A stretch of 7,399 nucleotides of DNA from Bordetella parapertussis (lineage in GTDB: Bacteria > Pseudomonadota > Gammaproteobacteria > Burkholderiales > Burkholderiaceae_C): contig CAMDJS010000100.1 of NCBI GenBank assembly GCA_945900685.1, forward strand, positions 1 to 7,399. Direction: 5' to 3'. How positions within the stretch are numbered: position 1 is the stretch's first letter; each line of letters begins with the position of its first letter. The position numbers and the translations under genes are program-made. The notes beneath the pieces were generated by a model. The model did not search any database. It was given only the letters and a program-made list of their open reading frames with translations, and was not told the origin of the DNA. Below are positions 4,575-7,399 of the stretch, piece after piece.

Positions 4575-6791
4575 ATGAGCCAGCGCCGCCTGTTTGTCAC
4601 CACCGCCTTGCCTTATGCCAACGGCAATTTCCACATCGGCCACATGATGGAATACATACAAGCGGACATCTGGGTGCGGTTTCAGCGCATGCAGGGGCAC
4701 GCGGTGAATTTTGTCTGCGCCGACGACACGCACGGCGCGCCGATCATGATCGCCGCCGAGAAGGCCGGTAAAACACCGCAGCAGTTTGTCGCTGACATCG
4801 CCGCTGGACGCGCGCAGTATTTGGATGGTTTTCACATTGGCTTTGACAACTGGCATTCCACCGACGCGCCGGAAAACCACACCCTGGCGCAACAGATTTA
4901 CCGCGACCTGCGCGATTTGTCTGCGGGCCAAGGCGGCACACTGATAAAGCCCAAAACCATTGAGCAGTTTTTCGACCCCGAGAAAAACATGTTTTTGCCG
5001 GACCGGTTCATCAAAGGTGAATGCCCGAAATGCGGTGCCAAAGACCAGTACGGCGACAACTGCGAAAACTGCGGCGCGGTGTATGCGCCCACCGATTTGA
5101 AAAACCCTTACTCGGCTTTAAGCGGTGCCACACCGGTGTTGAAACACGCCGAGCATTTTTTCTTCAAATTGTCTGACACGCGTTGCGTGGAGTTTTTGCA
5201 AGACTGGACGCAAAACGGCACACACTTGCAGCCCGAGGTTGCGAACAAGGTGAAGGAGTGGTTCAGCGTGCGCACCAACCCAGACGGCTCGACCAGCGAA
5301 GGCCTGGGCGATTGGGATATTTCTCGCGACGCGCCATATTTCGGCATTGAAATACCGGACGCACCCGGCAAATATTTTTATGTCTGGCTGGATGCGCCCA
5401 TTGGTTATTTGGCATCGCTCAAAAACCTGCTGGATAAACGCGGCGAAAGTTTCGACGACTACATCGCAGCGCCAGACGTTGAGCAATACCATTTCATTGG
5501 CAAAGACATCGTCACCTTTCACACACTTTTTTGGCCCGCGATATTGAAATTCAGCGGCCGCAAAACGCCGGACAAAGTATTTGTCCACGGCTTTCTGACC
5601 GTGAACAACGGCGAAAAAATGAGCAAGAGCCGGGGCACCGGCCTTGACCCGTTGAAATACCTCAAGCTCGGCATGAACCCCGAATGGCTGCGCTATTACC
5701 TGGCCGCCAAACTCAATGGGCGCAATGAAGACATTGACTTCAACGCCGAAGATTTCATGGCGCGGGTCAACAGTGATTTGGTGGGCAAGTTTGTGAATAT
5801 TGCGAGCCGGGCGGCGGGGTTTGTTGCCAAGAATTTTGATGGTCGCCTTTCAAATGACTACTCATTAACAAAATGGCAAAGTCATGGTCACGTCATAGCT
5901 GCTGATTTCCCTTGCTTAAACAACTTTAGAAATCAGATCAACCAAATTGCGGATCTATACGAAAGCCGAGATTACGCTCGAGTCACTAGAACAATCATGA
6001 AACTAGCTGACGAAGTTAATCATTTTTGGGATGTAAACAAGCCATGGGAATTAGCTAAAAGTAATGACTCTGTGCAAAGAGAAAAACTACATGTTTTGTG
6101 CTCTGCAGTTATTGATTCATTTAGGTTATTCACCCTTTACTTAAAACCAATTCTTCCTAAATTGGCAGAAGCTGTTGAGAATTTTTTGCAAATACAGCCT
6201 TTAAATTGGACTGATATTGAAACAAGACTAGATGGTCACACGATCGGTAGCTACGCGCATTTGATGCAACGCGTGGACGAAAAAATGTTGGATGCTTTGT
6301 TTGAGCCTGTTCCGGTGGTAGTCGATAAATTGGGGTCAGAGACCGAATTTTCCTCCGGAAAATCGGGCTCTGACCCCAATTTATCGGCATCTGACCCCAA
6401 TTTAGTATCTGACCCCCATTTATCCATCCCAGGCGGCGAGGAGATCGCGCCGGTCATCTCCATCGACGACTTCGCCAAAATCGATTTGCGCATCGCCTTG
6501 ATCGTCAACTGCGAGCCCGTCGAAGGCAGCACCAAACTGCTGCGCTTGACGCTGGATGTCGGCGAAGGCCGCATGCGCAATGTGTTCAGCGGCATTGCCA
6601 GCGCTTACAAACCCGAAGACCTGATCGGCAAGCACACGGTCATGGTCGCCAACTTGGCGCCACGCAAAATGAAATTCGGCGTGTCCGAAGGCATGGTGCT
6701 GGCTGCGTCCCACGCTGACGAAAAAGCACAACCCGGTATTTACGTGCTCCACCCCTGGCCGGGCGCGCAACCCGGCATGCGCATCCATTGA
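4575..6791 (+). CDS. metG: Methionyl-tRNA synthetase with C-terminal tRNA-binding domain; mosaic and repeat-bearing
   Basis: MetRS charges initiator and elongator tRNA-Met with methionine in the cytoplasm. The 738-residue class I enzyme shows HIGH at residues 20-23, a zinc knuckle C150-x2-C153-x9-C163-x2-C166 with the spacing seen in E. coli MetRS, and KMSKS at 348-352. The anticodon-binding helices include N408-x3-R412 and W491 (KPWELAK), matching residues known to read the CAU anticodon in E. coli. The C-terminal EMAP-like domain starts near 638 ([10 protein letters not shown]) and ends near 735. The start [17 protein letters not shown] fits the family although no Shine-Dalgarno sequence is visible. 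Two oddities: codons of about residues 425-555 are AT-rich with foreign codon use, and residues about 584-617 are encoded by GGGGTCAG-type repeats read in frame (SDPNL units). All catalytic and zinc motifs are intact, so the gene should be functional; it is probably longer than close relatives because of the repeat insert. Confidence 0.97.
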   Translation: MSQRRLFVTTALPYANGNFHIGHMMEYIQADIWVRFQRMQGHAVNFVCADDTHGAPIMIAAEKAGKTPQQFVADIAAGRAQYLDGFHIGFDNWHSTDAPENHTLAQQIYRDLRDLSAGQGGTLIKPKTIEQFFDPEKNMFLPDRFIKGECPKCGAKDQYGDNCENCGAVYAPTDLKNPYSALSGATPVLKHAEHFFFKLSDTRCVEFLQDWTQNGTHLQPEVANKVKEWFSVRTNPDGSTSEGLGDWDISRDAPYFGIEIPDAPGKYFYVWLDAPIGYLASLKNLLDKRGESFDDYIAAPDVEQYHFIGKDIVTFHTLFWPAILKFSGRKTPDKVFVHGFLTVNNGEKMSKSRGTGLDPLKYLKLGMNPEWLRYYLAAKLNGRNEDIDFNAEDFMARVNSDLVGKFVNIASRAAGFVAKNFDGRLSNDYSLTKWQSHGHVIAADFPCLNNFRNQINQIADLYESRDYARVTRTIMKLADEVNHFWDVNKPWELAKSNDSVQREKLHVLCSAVIDSFRLFTLYLKPILPKLAEAVENFLQIQPLNWTDIETRLDGHTIGSYAHLMQRVDEKMLDALFEPVPVVVDKLGSETEFSSGKSGSDPNLSASDPNLVSDPHLSIPGGEEIAPVISIDDFAKIDLRIALIVNCEPVEGSTKLLRLTLDVGEGRMRNVFSGIASAYKPEDLIGKHTVMVANLAPRKMKFGVSEGMVLAASHADEKAQPGIYVLHPWPGAQPGMRIH
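5847..6240 (+). other. Low-G+C foreign-looking tract inside metG (anticodon-binding domain)
   Basis: By direct count, 5821-6240 is 153/420 = 36% G+C, while sampled 60-bp blocks in the same gene on either side (5581-5640, 5641-5700, 6421-6480) are 55-60%. Inside the tract all seven arginine codons are AGA (4), CGA (2) or AGG (1). The 19 before it and 7 after it are CGC, CGG or CGT without exception. TTA, CTA and AAT/AAA usage rises too. The frame is uninterrupted and key anticodon-domain residues are kept, so this looks like in-frame homologous replacement by DNA from a related but AT-rich bacterium. The limits are approximate, set by the last native CGC codon (5844-5846) and the return of G+C-rich codons after 6240. 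Confidence 0.85.
6324..6423 (+). repeat. GGGGTCAG-family hairpin and two extra half-units embedded in metG
   Basis: GATAAATTGGGGTCAGAG at 6324-6341 is the exact reverse complement of 6368-6385, giving an 18-bp perfect stem. The interior continues as a 10-bp stem (6343-6353 with 6357-6366, one bulged A) around a 3-nt TCC loop, so about 62 nt fold into one long hairpin. Two more half-units, CTGACCCCAATTTA at 6391-6404 and CTGACCCCCATTTA at 6409-6422, follow at 21- and 18-bp steps, both multiples of three. In the metG frame they read as successive SDPNL/SDPHL peptides in the linker before the C-terminal domain. The core is the same as in the boxC-boxB gap. Confidence 0.88.
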
Positions 6792-6858
6792 AGCGCACTG
6801 CATAACCACAGCAGCGGTATTGCTGGCCGCCGGTTCGGGCTCGCGCATGGGGCTGTAA
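6787..6858 (+). pseudogene. Remnant of a nucleotidyltransferase N-terminus (NTP_transf_3 / MobA-like signature)
   Basis: The frame 6787-6858 reads [23 protein letters not shown] then TAA. The run AAVLLAAGSGSRMG is the hallmark N-terminal beta strand plus nucleotide-binding loop of sugar-phosphate and cofactor nucleotidyltransferases (MobA/MocA-type, IspD and related proteins). The stop directly follows the signature, and the next 100 bp show no continuation in any frame that I recognise. The frame has no ATG before the motif and overlaps the metG stop codon. It most likely is the surviving 5' scrap of a gene that once followed metG, with the rest deleted. Chance resemblance or a short expressed peptide cannot be excluded. 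Which nucleotidyltransferase it came from cannot be told from 18 residues. Confidence 0.5.
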
Positions 6859-6932
6859 GCACTGACCGGCATAAATAGCGCCGCCACCTTGCAGCTGTTT
6901 GCCTCAACGCCACCTCTGTTGATACGCATCAG

Positions 6933-6960
6933 TTTGCGGCTTTTTTTGCAGGCGTATAGT
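6933..6960 (+). promoter_or_regulatory. Possible sulP promoter, -10 TATAGT next to the start codon
   Basis: TATAGT (6955-6960) matches the -10 consensus at 5/6. The best -35 options, TTTGCG (6933-6938, 16-bp spacer) or TTGCGG (6934-6939, 15-bp spacer), are weak (3/6). A T-tract lies at 6941-6947. The -10 ends only 6 bp before the transporter ATG, so transcription would begin at or just inside the start codon. This is either a leaderless promoter or a coincidence with the true promoter further upstream. Confidence 0.3.
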
Positions 6961-6966
6961 GGGTCA

Positions 6967-7399
6967 ATGCAGCGCCCGGTGTTCCACCCTCAATTGATAG
7001 AAGCGTTGCGCGACTACAACCGCCAGCGTTTTGTCAAAGATGTGGGTGCTGGTTTGACGGTCAGCGTGGTGGCCCTGCCCATTTCCATGGCGTTTGCGAT
7101 TGCCTGCGGGCTCAAACCTGAAGCCGGATTGGTCACCGCCATCGTCGCCGGTTTTCTGATCGCGGCTTTAGGCGGCAGCTGGGTACAAATCAGCGGCGCG
7201 GCCGGCGGCTTTGTCGTCATGGTGTACGGCATCGTGCACATACACGGCAACAACGGATTGATGCTGGCCACTTTGATGTCAGGCTTGTGGTTGCTGCTCA
7301 TGGGCGTGCTGCGCTTAGGTGTGTTGATACGTTTCATACCGGTGGCCGTGATCACCGGTTTCACCAACGGCATTGCGGTGTTGATCGGCATGATGCAAC
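6967..7399 (+). CDS. SulP (SLC26-type) anion permease, N-terminal 144 residues (runs off the right edge)
   Basis: SulP proteins are inner-membrane transporters of sulfate, bicarbonate or other anions. The visible part starts MQRPVFHPQLIEALRDYN at 6967 and stays open to the edge. After a short amphipathic N-terminus come hydrophobic segments at about residues 26-47, 53-69, 78-91, 98-116 and 119-142. Family landmarks are DVGAGLTVSVVALPISMAFAI (split at 25-45), GLKPEAGLVTAIVAGFLIAALGGS (48-71) and FIPVAVITGFTNGIAVLIG (123-141). The loop usually written GPTGAF in relatives reads SGAAGGF (76-82). The STAS domain expected at the C-terminus is outside the window, so the substrate and completeness are unknown. 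The start codon has only a weak GTGGG-like ribosome binding site. It is on the same strand as metG, 175 bp downstream, and functionally unrelated. Confidence 0.88.
   Translation, partial: MQRPVFHPQLIEALRDYNRQRFVKDVGAGLTVSVVALPISMAFAIACGLKPEAGLVTAIVAGFLIAALGGSWVQISGAAGGFVVMVYGIVHIHGNNGLMLATLMSGLWLLLMGVLRLGVLIRFIPVAVITGFTNGIAVLIGMMQ

Noticed and set aside
4397..4603. N-terminal extension of Mrp to an ATG at 4603
   Set aside because: The extra 69 residues resemble no MIP18/Mrp sequence, the frame crosses the metG start, and the ATG at 4396 has a good ribosome binding site and the family N-terminus.
6324..6423. metG as a pseudogene or frameshifted gene because of the repeats
   Set aside because: The frame is continuous from HIGH to the C-terminal tRNA-binding domain, and all key motifs are present.
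6801..6826. Terminator after metG from the CAGCA/TGCTG inverted repeat
   Set aside because: The stem is only 5 bp with no T-run behind it; the T-tract at 6941-6947 lacks a stem.

Overview
The window looks like chromosomal DNA from a betaproteobacterium of the Burkholderiales, probably a Comamonadaceae-type aerobe. The basis is the gene families, the sampled base composition (about 55-60% G+C in ordinary coding sequence) and the gene neighbourhood: the box benzoyl-CoA pathway, its BoxR regulator, and the divergent mrp/metG pair. Genus cannot be fixed from the sequence alone.

Layout, left to right. (1) On the minus strand lies the box cluster for aerobic benzoate degradation through benzoyl-CoA, transcribed boxR (3269-2496), boxC (2398-734), boxB (587 to beyond the left edge). 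BoxB (with BoxA, not in the window) epoxidises benzoyl-CoA. BoxC hydrolytically opens the ring. BoxR is a helix-turn-helix protein fused to a shikimate-kinase-like effector domain. Upstream of both boxR and boxC is the same promoter/operator layout: a pair of TGCA motifs 10 bp apart bracketing the -10 hexamer. The boxC-boxB gap carries three copies of a GGGGTCAGACCCC-type palindrome. (2) Still on the minus strand, mrp/apbC (4396-3305) encodes the Fe-S cluster carrier ATPase. (3) Divergent from it on the plus strand is metG (4575-6791), methionyl-tRNA synthetase. (4) Downstream is a 175-bp gap with a fragment of a nucleotidyltransferase N-terminus, then the first 144 codons of a SulP-type anion transporter running off the right edge.

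The most notable part is metG. The gene is intact, but about 390 bp encoding the anticodon-binding helices (about 5847-6240) is 36% G+C, and all seven of its arginine codons are AGA, AGG or CGA. All 26 arginine codons in the rest of the gene are CGC, CGG or CGT. This is a clear internal mosaic, best explained by homologous replacement from a low-G+C relative. About 85 bp further on, the linker before the C-terminal tRNA-binding domain contains a 62-nt near-perfect hairpin plus two further half-units of the same palindrome family found between boxC and boxB. All of it is read in frame as Ser-Asp-Pro-Asn-Leu repeats.

Other points: this BoxR lacks most of the linker that normally joins its two domains, and boxR (possibly also sulP) may be translated from a leaderless or nearly leaderless mRNA. 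No tRNA, rRNA, CRISPR array, complete insertion sequence or clear intrinsic terminator was seen.
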